A stretch of 10,030 nucleotides of DNA. Origin: an uncultured Sphingobium sp. GTDB lineage: Bacteria; Pseudomonadota; Alphaproteobacteria; Sphingomonadales; Sphingomonadaceae. The notes under the pieces are model-generated. The model did no database searches. It saw only the letters and a list, made by a program, of their open reading frames with translations, and was not told where the DNA came from. Position numbers and translations under genes: made by a program. The stretch covers positions 1-10,030 of the forward strand of contig CAMPHJ010000063.1 in assembly GCA_946885845.1 (NCBI GenBank), in the 5' to 3' direction. Below, piece after piece: positions 1 to 6,571 of this stretch (positions within the stretch are counted from its first letter, which is position 1; each line of letters opens with the position of its first letter).

Positions 1-65
1 GTATGGAAAAGGGCGACGTCCACTACCGCTTCGTCATCGATAACGCATCGCTGCGGAAATCATAA
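1..65 (+). CDS. 3' end of an unidentified gene (partial)
   Basis: An open frame enters from the left edge (codon phase beginning at base 3) and stops with TAA at 63-65. The visible tail reads MEKGDVHYRFVIDNASLRKS. It looks like a normal soluble protein end, with alternating charged and hydrophobic residues, but it is too short to assign to a family. It lies 94 bases before the preferred start of the transporter on the same strand, so it may be part of the same transcription unit. The other two forward frames also run open for a while (stops near 42 and 84), so this assignment rests mainly on protein-like composition and is weak. The methionine codon at base 3 is not argued to be a start. Confidence 0.35.
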   Translation, partial: MEKGDVHYRFVIDNASLRKS

Positions 66-159
66 AGGGAGTGGTCGTCGATAACGTATCAGCGCGCCGG
101 GCTTGGTCCGGCGGGCACGTTCGACTTCTCGCTATACATTCATCGGGGATCGCCACGAT

Positions 160-1380
160 ATGAGCAGCCTTGCGCAGCGCCGCGCCGCCGCAGACCCGGA
201 CAGACGCAAAGCGCGCAGGATGCTTGTTCGGGCGTTCCTTGCCCAGAATGTGGCTACAGGCTCCGCATTTGGTGGGTTCGCCGTCAGCATATTAGCGATC
301 CAGGACCGTTTTGATACGACGCGGGGCATGGCCGCGATGGTTCTTGCGCTGACCGTGCTGGCCATGAGCGGGCTGGGACCGCTTGTGGCAGGATTGATTT
401 CCCGCATCGGCCTGCGCAGCACGATGATGCTCGGCCTTGCGCTGTCGGTGACAGGCTATGTTCTGCTTGCCCTTGTTCAGTCGATTGAAGCCACGCTTGT
501 CATCTGCACCCTGGCAATTGGTCCGGGCGCTTCGCTGCTCGGAGGTCTGCCGCCTAGTATTCTTGCGGGCAACTGGCATCCGCACGCGCGGGGGCGAGCG
601 GTCGGGATCGCCTATATTCCGCTGTTCGTGACGGTGATCCCGTTGCTTGGCTTGATGATCATGCAGCGATTTGGGCTGCCGGCGCTGTTCCTTGCGCTGG
701 CGGGGCTGCACATTTGTCTGCTGCCGGTGCTGCTGGGGGTTTCGGAGCCGCCTGAATGCGCGCAACCAGAACATGTGGCCGTAAATCCGGCTTCAAGGCC
801 TGCTATTCTGTCGCAGCCATTATTTTGGGCGATTTTGGTTGGCGAAGGCGTACTCCAGGCAAGCACCATCACCGGTTCGGCACATATTGTCGCCATAGCG
901 ACCGAATATGGCGTGGCCGCCTCTTCCGCGGCGCTGCTCCTGTCCATCAAGGGTTTAGCGAGCATCTTTGGGTCCATCCTGGCAGGACTGGCTTGCGATA
1001 AATTCGGAGCTTCGCGGACATTGAGCGTTGCAGGCGCCGGATTGACAGCCAGTTGGGTGGTGATCTCGATGAGTGGCTGGTTCCCCGCGCTCGCCCTGGC
1101 GATGATCATCATGGGCATATCGGGCGCCGCTATTTTTCCGCTGGTTACCGTTCTTGTCGCTCAACTCTTCGGAGTTGCGGCGTTTCCTCGCGTTGTTGGG
1201 TTTCTGGGCGCCTTCACCCTGCCGTTTACCTTCGGCGCTCCGGTTGCAGGATGGCTTCGCGATACGATGAACAATTATAATCTGGCAATGTTGCTCCTCA
1301 TGACAGTGTCTTGCGGGGCGGCAATCATCTTCGCTTGGATCGGCCGGACAAAGCACAGCAGCGAAACGATGGTCTCCTGA
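160..1380 (+). CDS. MFS transporter, 12 transmembrane helices
   Basis: This is a 406-residue inner-membrane permease of the major facilitator superfamily. About twelve hydrophobic helices fall in two blocks of six around a hydrophilic loop at residues 194-219. The loop between helices 2 and 3 carries a motif-A-like GLISRIGLR (78-86), and its second-half counterpart GLACDKFG lies near residues 276-283. An ARGRAVG stretch sits between helices 4 and 5, as in the monocarboxylate/oxalate-formate type branch. I chose the ATG at 160, with GGGGA at 145-149 ten bases upstream. A TTG at 103 would add 19 residues but has no ribosome binding site. The gene precedes the FGE gene on the same strand with a 160-bp gap. 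Uptake of a sulfatase product or of an organic acid is a guess from context; the substrate is not visible. The MFS assignment is secure and the exact subfamily is not. Confidence 0.9.
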   Translation: MSSLAQRRAAADPDRRKARRMLVRAFLAQNVATGSAFGGFAVSILAIQDRFDTTRGMAAMVLALTVLAMSGLGPLVAGLISRIGLRSTMMLGLALSVTGYVLLALVQSIEATLVICTLAIGPGASLLGGLPPSILAGNWHPHARGRAVGIAYIPLFVTVIPLLGLMIMQRFGLPALFLALAGLHICLLPVLLGVSEPPECAQPEHVAVNPASRPAILSQPLFWAILVGEGVLQASTITGSAHIVAIATEYGVAASSAALLLSIKGLASIFGSILAGLACDKFGASRTLSVAGAGLTASWVVISMSGWFPALALAMIIMGISGAAIFPLVTVLVAQLFGVAAFPRVVGFLGAFTLPFTFGAPVAGWLRDTMNNYNLAMLLLMTVSCGAAIIFAWIGRTKHSSETMVS

Positions 1381-1540
1381 AGATCCGGCCTCGCTCCCGC
1401 CTAGTTATTTGACGAATTCAGATATCTCCGCACGTCCTTTAAGCGTCTTACCGCCGCGAGCGGCAGAGTGATTTTGAAGGTGCAGCCACGAGCGCGAGTT
1501 CAAATTTGTAATGCCGTGCTCTCCTGGATAGACAAAATAT
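1381..1540. other. Intergenic gap between transporter and FGE genes
   Basis: These 160 bases hold no plausible gene. A short GCCG/CGGC hairpin at about 1453-1464 is followed by GATTTTG, which is too weak to call a terminator. No clear promoter hexamers could be fixed, so the FGE gene could be read either from the transporter transcript or from its own promoter here. Confidence 0.5.
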
Positions 1541-2479
1541 ATGGATAAGGAAGTCTATTCCGACATGCGTTTCATCCCTGCCGGCAATTTCCAGATGGGA
1601 GCCGACAACTGGTATCCTGAGGAGAAACCTGCTCGTCGGGTCCGGGTTGATGCCTTCTGGATCGATGAGACGCCAGTCACCAACGCTGCCTTCGCCGCTT
1701 TCATTGATGCTACGGGATATATCACCCTTGCCGAAATCGCGCCTGATTGCAGGGATTATCCTGGCTTGCTGCCGGAACTGGCACAGCCAGGATCGGCGGT
1801 TTTTGAGATGAGCGCCGGGTCCGTCGACTTTGCGGCGCCCGATTGGTGGGAGTTCCGCATCGGCGCCAACTGGCGCGCGCCGCTCGGACCTGGCAGTTCG
1901 ATTAAGGGGATCGAGGATCACCCCGTCGTTCACATCGCCTATGCGGACGCGGAAGCCTTTGCCGCATGGGCGGGCAAGGCGCTGCCAACTGAGGCGGAGT
2001 GGGAATTCGCCGCGCGTGGCGGACTGGACGGCGCAGACTATGCCTGGGGTGACGAACTAGCGCCCGGTGGGAAATTCATGGCCAATTATTGGCAAGGCGA
2101 TTTCCCCCGCGACAACCAGCTTGACGATGGATATCTACGCACTTCGCCAGTGCGGACCTATGCCTGCAACGGCCACGGCCTTTATGACATGATCGGCAAT
2201 GTGTGGGAATGGACCGCCGACTGGTATGCCCAGCCCAAAATCGAGCGCAAGCCAAAGGGCGCTTGCTGCATTCCGGCAAATCCGCGCGGCGGAACACGCG
2301 GCGGCAGCTTCGACAAGCGTGCGCTCGCGCGCATCCCGCGCAAGGTTATGAAGGGCGGCTCGCACCTCTGCGCGGAAAATTATTGCCAGCGTTACCGACC
2401 CGCCGCCCGGTACGCCCAGCCGATCGACACAACCACCAGTCATGTCGGCTTCCGCTGCGTGGTCCGGCCAGCGCGGTAA
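1541..2479 (+). CDS. Formylglycine-generating enzyme (sulfatase-modifying factor, FGE/SUMF1 family)
   Basis: This 312-residue enzyme oxidises the cysteine of the CxPxR motif in nascent sulfatases to C-alpha-formylglycine, using oxygen and copper. It has no signal peptide, so it acts in the cytoplasm before sulfatase export. Family blocks appear in order: FIPAGNFQMG (11-20), YPEEKP (25-30), FWIDETPVTN (39-48), LPTEAEWEFAARGG (148-161), GLYDMIGNVWEWT (213-225), a CC pair (242-243) and the C-terminal active site. That site has Cys277 and Cys282 in LCAENYC, matching the two redox/copper cysteines of human SUMF1 (Cys336/Cys341), and ends in VGFRC. This separates it from sulfatase-unrelated members of the wider family, which lack the pair. 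An in-frame TAG at 1529-1531 limits the start to ATG 1541 or ATG 1565. AAGGAAG at 1547-1553 could serve the second, which would shorten the protein by eight residues. Its clients are very probably the two sulfatases downstream. Confidence 0.95.
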   Translation: MDKEVYSDMRFIPAGNFQMGADNWYPEEKPARRVRVDAFWIDETPVTNAAFAAFIDATGYITLAEIAPDCRDYPGLLPELAQPGSAVFEMSAGSVDFAAPDWWEFRIGANWRAPLGPGSSIKGIEDHPVVHIAYADAEAFAAWAGKALPTEAEWEFAARGGLDGADYAWGDELAPGGKFMANYWQGDFPRDNQLDDGYLRTSPVRTYACNGHGLYDMIGNVWEWTADWYAQPKIERKPKGACCIPANPRGGTRGGSFDKRALARIPRKVMKGGSHLCAENYCQRYRPAARYAQPIDTTTSHVGFRCVVRPAR

Positions 2480-2662
2480 ATAGGGAGGGCGGCCTGTCGC
2501 CGTAAGCGCCGCTTCTGCCATCGTGAATAAATCGCTTGCACGACGCTGCGAAGTGCCGCGCACCGGAGCAGTTATCTCACCGAAGCGCCTAAATAGAAGA
2601 AGCGAGGCTTGGGTCGGATAGTCCTCCTATACCAACGGAATTAGATCACCTTTACGCAGGCT
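2480..2662. other. Gap between convergent FGE and TetR genes
   Basis: These 183 bases separate the 3' ends of two convergent genes, where a two-way terminator would be expected. The best structure I see is an imperfect stem GGCGGC(2488-2493)/GCCGCT(2508-2513) with a 14-base loop just after the FGE stop. It has no T-run, so it is not a convincing intrinsic terminator. No ORF or RNA gene is supported. Confidence 0.4.
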
Positions 2663-3895
2663 TCATCGCGAACGTTCACGAGTACCGTTGAGAAAAAGCG
2701 TTGTCGCCTCGCGCGAAAGAGCGGCTCGCTGCGAGGAGTCGGGATTTTCGGCCGTCACCACGAACCGCACCCCAAACGTTGCCAAGTTGTAGAAGGTCCG
2801 ACTTGCAAGGAGGGAAGGTATGGGCATGCCGAACTCAACCAGTCGTTGGGTCAGGACTGAGGCTGTGGAGGCCACCTGGCCATCATACGCCCACCGGGCA
2901 ATGTCAGGATAGCGTTCGGCTTCGCATATCATAAGCCTTTGATACAAAAGATTACGCGGATGAAGGTGCCGATCCAGCAACCATCGGGCAAGCCGCTGGA
3001 GGGTGGCCCCAACCGTCGATTCTGCTCTGGGCGCGTCTGTAACATCACCTGGCCTGCCGAGGTGGATCAGCACTTGTTGGAAAAGGCCCCGTTTATCGCC
3101 AAACTGGCGATAAATGGTCGCAGCTCCCACCCCCGACTTTTCAACGATATGATCAATCCTCGCGCCGCGAAATCCTTGATTGAGGAACTCATCACTCGCC
3201 GCATCCATCAAATCCTCGATGCGCTGGGGCGTTATTCTTCGCTTCTTCTGGATTTCGTCAAACCGGGGCTCCTCACTTAGGGGATCGTCCAGTGTCGCAT
3301 CGCTGAACTGAGCGGCTCTCCGGTAGCCGTTAAGGAGCAGATCAATCGAATATCTGGCTTGGTCATACTGCCGCTGCCGATGGATCGGAAACCCCATGAG
3401 GAAGCGGGTGCCTTGGGTCGCGACGCTCCCAAACCGGCGCGCCAATGCTGCGGGGTCCCATTCCTGCAATATGCCATCCTGCATAAGCGACGCCAGGTAA
3501 TGAGCCAATGCGGGCGCGCCGCTGATCGTGCGGTTATGCAGTTCGGTCGCGAGATGCGGAAAACATCGGGTGGCGACCAGTTGCGCGCGCGTGAGGCCCA
3601 TATTCTCTGGAGACAGAAAATGGGCGAGATAGCTCTTCATGACATCGCCGATCACCGTCGCCGGGTCGCCGCTCGCAATCGAAAGCTCTGAAGGTATTTC
3701 GGCTGAAATCGAGGCAATCACGTCCCGCATGACCGCACCGAACAGATCCACCTTCGTCGGATAAAGTTCGTACATGCTCTGTTTGCTAACGCGTGCCTCC
3801 CGAGCGATCAGATCAATCCCGGTCTCTTCAAAGCCGCTCCGCAGGAAAAGCTGACGGGCGACGGTCTTCAAACGTTCGTCGGCTGTATCAGCCAT
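2663..3895 (-). CDS. Double TetR-family regulator (two TetR units in one chain)
   Basis: This 410-residue regulator is twice the usual TetR length (about 200). Residues 5-55 form a first TetR DNA-binding domain, with GIDLIAREARVSKQSMYELY as helix-turn-helix. Residues 70-195 form a ligand/dimer domain. A linker of about 20 residues, rich in acidic and basic residues (200-219), leads to a second complete unit: helix-turn-helix at 220-278 (ARIDHIVEKSGVGAATIYRQF) and effector domain at 290-405. Both effector domains carry an AefR-like stretch (SPENMGLTRAQLVATRCFPHL and HPRNLLYQRLMICEAERYP), pointing to an internal duplication. The start is ATG at 3893-3895, with GGAG ten bases upstream on the minus strand. 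A longer in-frame reading would run back into the sulfatase gene and lacks domain character. The gene is divergent from the sulfatases, the classic layout for a local repressor that also controls itself. The ligand is unknown. Confidence 0.92.
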   Translation of the reverse strand: MADTADERLKTVARQLFLRSGFEETGIDLIAREARVSKQSMYELYPTKVDLFGAVMRDVIASISAEIPSELSIASGDPATVIGDVMKSYLAHFLSPENMGLTRAQLVATRCFPHLATELHNRTISGAPALAHYLASLMQDGILQEWDPAALARRFGSVATQGTRFLMGFPIHRQRQYDQARYSIDLLLNGYRRAAQFSDATLDDPLSEEPRFDEIQKKRRITPQRIEDLMDAASDEFLNQGFRGARIDHIVEKSGVGAATIYRQFGDKRGLFQQVLIHLGRPGDVTDAPRAESTVGATLQRLARWLLDRHLHPRNLLYQRLMICEAERYPDIARWAYDGQVASTASVLTQRLVEFGMPIPSLLASRTFYNLATFGVRFVVTAENPDSSQRAALSREATTLFLNGTRERSR

Positions 3896-3906
3896 AAATT
3901 GCCCGC

Positions 3907-3933
3907 TCCAATAATTTGGACCGTTCGGTGCCA
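3907..3933. promoter_or_regulatory. Candidate operator: overlapping inverted repeats near the TetR start
   Basis: TCCAA-TAAT-TTGGA (3907-3920) is a perfect inverted repeat. It runs directly into ACCG-TT-CGGT (3920-3929), a second perfect one, which extends imperfectly as TGG...CCA (3917-3933). The first palindrome overlaps the regulator's own Shine-Dalgarno sequence (CTCC on the plus strand, 3906-3909), so protein bound there could block the regulator's own expression. That binding is inferred from position and symmetry only. Confidence 0.4.
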
Positions 3934-3976
3934 CCTCTCGCGCCGGATCGCCAGCGCTGAAGACCGGCCATTGATA

Positions 3977-3997
3977 TGTACGATAATTTCCAGTACA
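3977..3997. promoter_or_regulatory. Candidate operator: TGTAC-N11-GTACA
   Basis: TGTAC (3977-3981) and GTACA (3993-3997) form a perfect 5-base inverted repeat over 21 bases with an AT-rich centre containing ATAATTT. Its size and its place in mid-promoter region suit a TetR dimer site. Its centre is about 73 bases, or seven helical turns, from the palindrome at 3907-3920. Assignment to the adjacent regulator is inference. Confidence 0.4.
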
Positions 3998-4019
3998 GCA
4001 AGACGGCATATAGCAGATA

Positions 4020-4049
4020 AGCTTTTCCACACAGAAAAACTGGGAAGCT
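4020..4049. repeat. Imperfect inverted repeat in the sulfatase leader
   Basis: AGCTT (4020-4024) pairs with AAGCT (4045-4049), and an inner CC/GG extension is possible with a small bulge. It lies 43 bases before the sulfatase start and may be an operator half-site pair or a leader hairpin. Support is weak. Confidence 0.25.
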
Positions 4050-4091
4050 GTTTGGAACTGCACGCGGCAGGATTGTGGGGAGCAGACAAGC

Positions 4092-6464
4092 ATGAAGAAA
4101 TGGCTCAAGGCGGCGCTATCCGGGGCCCTTGTTGGTACATTGCCGTTTGTACCGGCTATTGCCCAGACGGGTGCGAGCAGCCCTGTCGCGCTGCCCGCCC
4201 CCGCTGCGCCCTTTGGCGGCATTATCGGCACCAACTATTCCGATTCTGAACCGGCATTTCCCAAACCCGTCGCCGCGCCCGCAAACGCACCCAATGTGGT
4301 GATATTCATGACGGATGACGTGGGCTTTGGCGCCGCCAGCACCTTTGGCGGGCTGATTCCCACGCCTAATCTCGATCGCCTGGCAAGCCAGGGCCTTCGG
4401 TATAACCGCTTTCACACGACGGCGATGTGTTCTCCCACCCGCGCAGCGTTGCTAACCGGGCGCAATCATCATGCGGTTGGTAATGGCATCGTGGCCAACC
4501 TGACGACAGGGTTCCCCGGCTACTGGTCGGAAATGCCACGCAGCGCGGCCACCATCGCCGAGACATTGCGGCTCAACGGCTTTAATACGGCCATGTTTGG
4601 CAAGCATCACATGGGTCCGGAAAGCGTCGTTTCAGCAGCTGGGCCGTTCGATAACTGGCCGACCCGTTTGGGCTTCGATTATTTTTATGGCTTCGTCGCC
4701 GCCGAGACCAACCAGTTCAAGCCTGCCCTCTATCGCGGAATAACGCCGATACCGACTTTGGAGGACGGTGTGCTGGACAAGGCCCTTGCTGATGATGCGA
4801 TCAACTGGATCCGCAACCAGAATGCGGCCGCGCCGGACACGCCATTCTTCCTCTATTATGCGACCGGATCGACCCACGCGCCGCTGCAGGCTCCGGCAGA
4901 ATGGATCGCCAGGTTCCGCGGCAAATTCGACGCCGGTTGGGACGTACTGAGCAAGGAGATTCGGACGCGGCAGGAAAAGCAGGGGCTGGTTCCCAAGGGC
5001 ACCAGATCGCAGCCGCGGCCTGCGGAGATCCCGGCCTGGTCAACTCTCTCGCCGTCCCTCAAAAAGGTCAATGCGCGCGCCATGGAGGTGTATGCCGGGA
5101 TGCTGGCCTATCAGGACGCACAGATAGGCCGCGTCCTGGACGAACTCGACCGCACGGGCGAGGGGAAAAACACGCTGATCTTCTTCATCGAGGGCGATAA
5201 TGGCGCCGCCGCCGAGGGAGACGTGAATGGCGCTACCAACGCCTTGGCAGGTTTTAACGGGTTTCAGGAAACAGACGAACAGCTTCTGGCTGCCATTGAC
5301 GACTTTGGTGGACCGAAGGCCAATCTTAGTCTTGGTTTTGGATGGGCCTGGCTGACGAGCACCCCTTTCCCCTTGTTCAAACAATATGCCTCGCATTTGG
5401 GCGGAACGCGCAATGGCCTGGTCGTGTCATGGCCGGGGCATATTCAGGGCGGCGGAACGCGATCGCAGTTCACTCACGTCACAGACATCGTGCCGACCAT
5501 ATTGGAAGAGGTCGGCCTCACCGCGCCCGCTACGGTCAATGGCGCTCCGCAGCAGCGAATGGACGGGATAAGTTTCGCCTACACGTTCGACCAGCCCAAA
5601 GCGCCGGAACGCAAGACGACGCAATATTTTGAAATGATGGGCAATCAGGCCATTTATCATGATGGGTGGTGGGCAAATACAACGCCTGGCCGACTGCCCT
5701 GGACATGGAACAAGAGCAGTGGGCTTCCGAGCGATTATAAATGGGAACTGTACGACCTGAAGCGCGATTTCGCGCAGGCTGACAACCTGGCCACGAAACA
5801 ACCGGACAAGCTGCGCGAAATGCAGGCTATATTCGTTTCTGAGGCACAGAAGAACAATGTGTTTCCGCTCGACGACAGGATGACCGCAGAGCGTTTCCTT
5901 GCGGCGCACAGCGCAAAGCCACAACGTGATCACTATACCTACTGGGGTTCAGGCGTATCCATTCCTTCAGGACAGGCCGCGCCCTTGTTCAACCGTTCCT
6001 TCACCCTGAGGGCTGATATCATCGTTCCGCAACAGCCTGTTTCCGGTTCCATCCTTGCTCTGGGCGGTGCGTTCGGCGGATGGGGTTTCTATCTCAAGGA
6101 CAATCGGCCAGTCGCAATGGTGGCGGCATCGCAACATCGCGAAGATCAGTTCCGGGTCGCCGCGACACAGGCGCTCCCGCCGGGGCGCGCTACGTTGACC
6201 TACAATTTTGATTATGATGGCGGCGTCAATGGCGGCGGTGAAATGCGTATTTCGCGCGATGGGCAGGAGATTATGCGCGGTCGTATCGACAAATCGATTT
6301 CCCGACTTGTCGAAATGACTGACACCTTGGACGTCGGCATGGATACCTCAACCCAGATGACTTCGGACTATCCCGAAGGTGGCGTATTCAATGGCGTCCA
6401 GCGCGTAGACATCTCACTCGGCGCGGTTGGACTTCAAAGTGAAGCGCCGCAATTGATGCGGTAA
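4092..6464 (+). CDS. Periplasmic Cys-type sulfatase 1 (type I, arylsulfatase-like)
   Basis: This 790-residue exported hydrolase cleaves sulfate esters. A Sec-type signal peptide (MKKWLK, then a hydrophobic core, likely cut after AIA at residue 24) sends it to the periplasm. The alkaline-phosphatase-like catalytic domain spans about 65-590. By comparison with Pseudomonas arylsulfatase, the active site is complete: Asp75/Asp76, Cys113 in CSPTR (formylglycine precursor), Arg117, Lys171, His173, His262, Asp369/Asn370 and Lys430, with SHLGGTRN just after. The length and the preface AAPFGGIIGTNYSDSEPAFP resemble the long arylsulfatases of about 780 residues known from mycobacteria (S1_4-like). Residues from about 630 to the end form a beta-rich C-terminal domain. 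The start is supported by GGGGAG nine bases upstream. It is the first gene of the rightward run and has a tandem paralogue. One oddity is GKHH (171-173) where most relatives have GKWH. The substrate is unknown. Confidence 0.94.
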   Translation: MKKWLKAALSGALVGTLPFVPAIAQTGASSPVALPAPAAPFGGIIGTNYSDSEPAFPKPVAAPANAPNVVIFMTDDVGFGAASTFGGLIPTPNLDRLASQGLRYNRFHTTAMCSPTRAALLTGRNHHAVGNGIVANLTTGFPGYWSEMPRSAATIAETLRLNGFNTAMFGKHHMGPESVVSAAGPFDNWPTRLGFDYFYGFVAAETNQFKPALYRGITPIPTLEDGVLDKALADDAINWIRNQNAAAPDTPFFLYYATGSTHAPLQAPAEWIARFRGKFDAGWDVLSKEIRTRQEKQGLVPKGTRSQPRPAEIPAWSTLSPSLKKVNARAMEVYAGMLAYQDAQIGRVLDELDRTGEGKNTLIFFIEGDNGAAAEGDVNGATNALAGFNGFQETDEQLLAAIDDFGGPKANLSLGFGWAWLTSTPFPLFKQYASHLGGTRNGLVVSWPGHIQGGGTRSQFTHVTDIVPTILEEVGLTAPATVNGAPQQRMDGISFAYTFDQPKAPERKTTQYFEMMGNQAIYHDGWWANTTPGRLPWTWNKSSGLPSDYKWELYDLKRDFAQADNLATKQPDKLREMQAIFVSEAQKNNVFPLDDRMTAERFLAAHSAKPQRDHYTYWGSGVSIPSGQAAPLFNRSFTLRADIIVPQQPVSGSILALGGAFGGWGFYLKDNRPVAMVAASQHREDQFRVAATQALPPGRATLTYNFDYDGGVNGGGEMRISRDGQEIMRGRIDKSISRLVEMTDTLDVGMDTSTQMTSDYPEGGVFNGVQRVDISLGAVGLQSEAPQLMR

Positions 6465-6483
6465 TATTCTGTTTAGCCTGAAG

Positions 6484-6505
6484 GCCCGGCCACAATATTG
6501 CGGGC
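6484..6505 (+). repeat. Hairpin GCCCG/CGGGC between the sulfatase genes
   Basis: GCCCG (6484-6488) and CGGGC (6501-6505) can pair around a loop that holds the perfect 8-base palindrome CAATATTG (6493-6500). It starts 20 bases after the first sulfatase stop. It could stabilise the upstream mRNA 3' end or add to the terminator-like hairpin just downstream. Confidence 0.35.
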
Positions 6506-6515
6506 AAACTCAAGA

Positions 6516-6538
6516 CCAGAACAGATCTGGCATTTTTT
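6516..6538 (+). terminator. Weak intrinsic terminator or attenuator between the sulfatases
   Basis: CCAGA (6516-6520), loop ACAGA, TCTGG (6526-6530) form a 5-bp stem followed by six Ts (6533-6538). It has the shape of a Rho-independent terminator, but the stem is short and only moderately GC-rich, so read-through is likely. It would lower expression of sulfatase 2 relative to sulfatase 1. Confidence 0.4.
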
Positions 6539-6571
6539 CGATTAAACGGATCGATGAAGGATGGATGCGAA

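Larger units (their letters stand above)
3896..4091. promoter_or_regulatory. Divergent control region between TetR and sulfatase genes
   Basis: These 196 bases must hold the promoters of both the regulator (leftward) and the sulfatases (rightward). The region is unusually rich in inverted repeats (listed separately) and has the 7-mer ATAATTT twice (3911-3917 and 3983-3989). The rightward gene has a good ribosome site, GGGGAG at 4077-4082. I could not fix -35/-10 boxes with confidence: TTGATA at 3971 and TATAGC at 4009 are the nearest matches, but their spacing is wrong for a pair. Confidence 0.6.

Noticed and set aside
103..159. TTG start at 103 for the transporter, adding 19 residues
   Set aside because: No ribosome binding site precedes it. 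ATG 160 has GGGGA at suitable distance and gives a normal MFS length.
2618..2660. Possible IS-end or dispersed repeat (TATACCAACGGAATTAGATCA region) between FGE and TetR genes
   Set aside because: There is no matching inverted copy in the window, no target duplication and no transposase. The resemblance to intergenic repeats is only an impression.
2939..3280. Forward reading frames inside the TetR gene
   Set aside because: They are antisense shadows of the regulator, without recognisable domains or supported starts.
3896..4234. N-terminal extension of the TetR regulator by 113 residues on the minus strand
   Set aside because: It would overlap the first sulfatase antisense, has no TetR-like or other domain character, and the ATG at 3895 has a good Shine-Dalgarno sequence directly before a typical TetR N-terminus.
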